A program made the position numbers and the translations under genes. From assembly GCA_024711415.1 (NCBI GenBank), contig JANJSW010000209.1, positions 1 to 11,326 of the forward strand: a DNA stretch of 11,326 nucleotides, given 5' to 3'. Every line of letters starts with the position of its first letter. Positions within the stretch are counted from its first letter, which is position 1. Shown piece after piece: positions 11,302-11,326 of this stretch. The notes under the pieces are model-generated. The model was not told where the DNA came from. It ran no database searches and saw only the letters and a program-made list of their open reading frames with translations. The stretch comes from Thermomonas sp. Its GTDB lineage: Bacteria; Pseudomonadota; Gammaproteobacteria; Xanthomonadales; Xanthomonadaceae.

Positions 11302-11326
11302 ATGGCACCCGCACTTGCTCTGATCC
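11302..11326 (+). CDS. Start of an unidentified gene, cut by the window edge
   Basis: ATG 11302 is preceded by a strong Shine-Dalgarno, GGAGG at 11290-11294, with a 7-base spacer and a -10-like TATACT further up. Only eight codons are visible (MAPALALI), so no product can be named. It is transcribed divergently from the ECF sigma gene. Confidence 0.6.

Noticed and set aside
1..11326. CRISPR arrays, insertion sequences, riboswitches or toxin-antitoxin pairs
   Set aside because: No regularly spaced repeats, transposase motifs, terminal inverted repeats or toxin/antitoxin-like pairs were seen. No preQ1-type leader was recognised before queE, which follows cpoB after only 9 bases.

Overview
The window is GC-rich (roughly two thirds G+C by eye) and very probably chromosomal DNA of a gammaproteobacterium of the Xanthomonadaceae/Lysobacteraceae type (Lysobacter, Luteimonas, Thermomonas or Stenotrophomonas-like). 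The basis is the block ybgF/cpoB-queE-queC-tRNA-Lys, the start codons with weak or absent Shine-Dalgarno sequences beside stop-embedded -10 boxes, and the protein styles. No integrase, transposase, CRISPR array or phage gene is visible.

Layout. (1) 1-2114, plus strand: the end of the Tol-Pal accessory gene cpoB/ybgF, then queE and queC (7-deazaguanine/queuosine pathway), then tRNA-Lys(UUU). (2) 2073-3018: a small multi-pass membrane protein (minus) divergent from a MerR-family regulator (plus). A near-textbook MerR-type promoter with a 19-bp spacer and a perfect 14-bp palindrome lies between them. (3) 3015-5245, minus: a tightly coupled nucleoside transporter (NupG family) and ribokinase pair. 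(4) 5356-6462, minus: a six-TM GGDEF protein. Its first metal-binding Asp is Asn, and an in-frame TAA cuts the conserved C-terminal GRNRV motif. (5) 6647-11195, minus: a run of six genes, namely ECF sigma factor, overlapping membrane anti-sigma candidate, secreted double-PDZ protein without a protease domain, a small two-TM membrane gene broken by an 11-bp tandem duplication, a four-cysteine lipoprotein candidate, and a 435-aa exported protein with propeller-like repeats. (6) 11302-end, plus: the first eight codons of a divergent gene.

How they fit together: region 1 is housekeeping. Region 3 probably imports nucleosides and phosphorylates the ribose released from them. Region 5 looks like an envelope-directed sigma/anti-sigma regulon in which the sigma pair is co-transcribed with exported proteins of unknown function. 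It is the best candidate here for an undescribed system, but its function is inferred from layout only. The two most concrete oddities are the two lesions, in the GGDEF gene and in the small membrane gene. Both can be read directly from the bases, and in each case the ancestral reading frame is recoverable.
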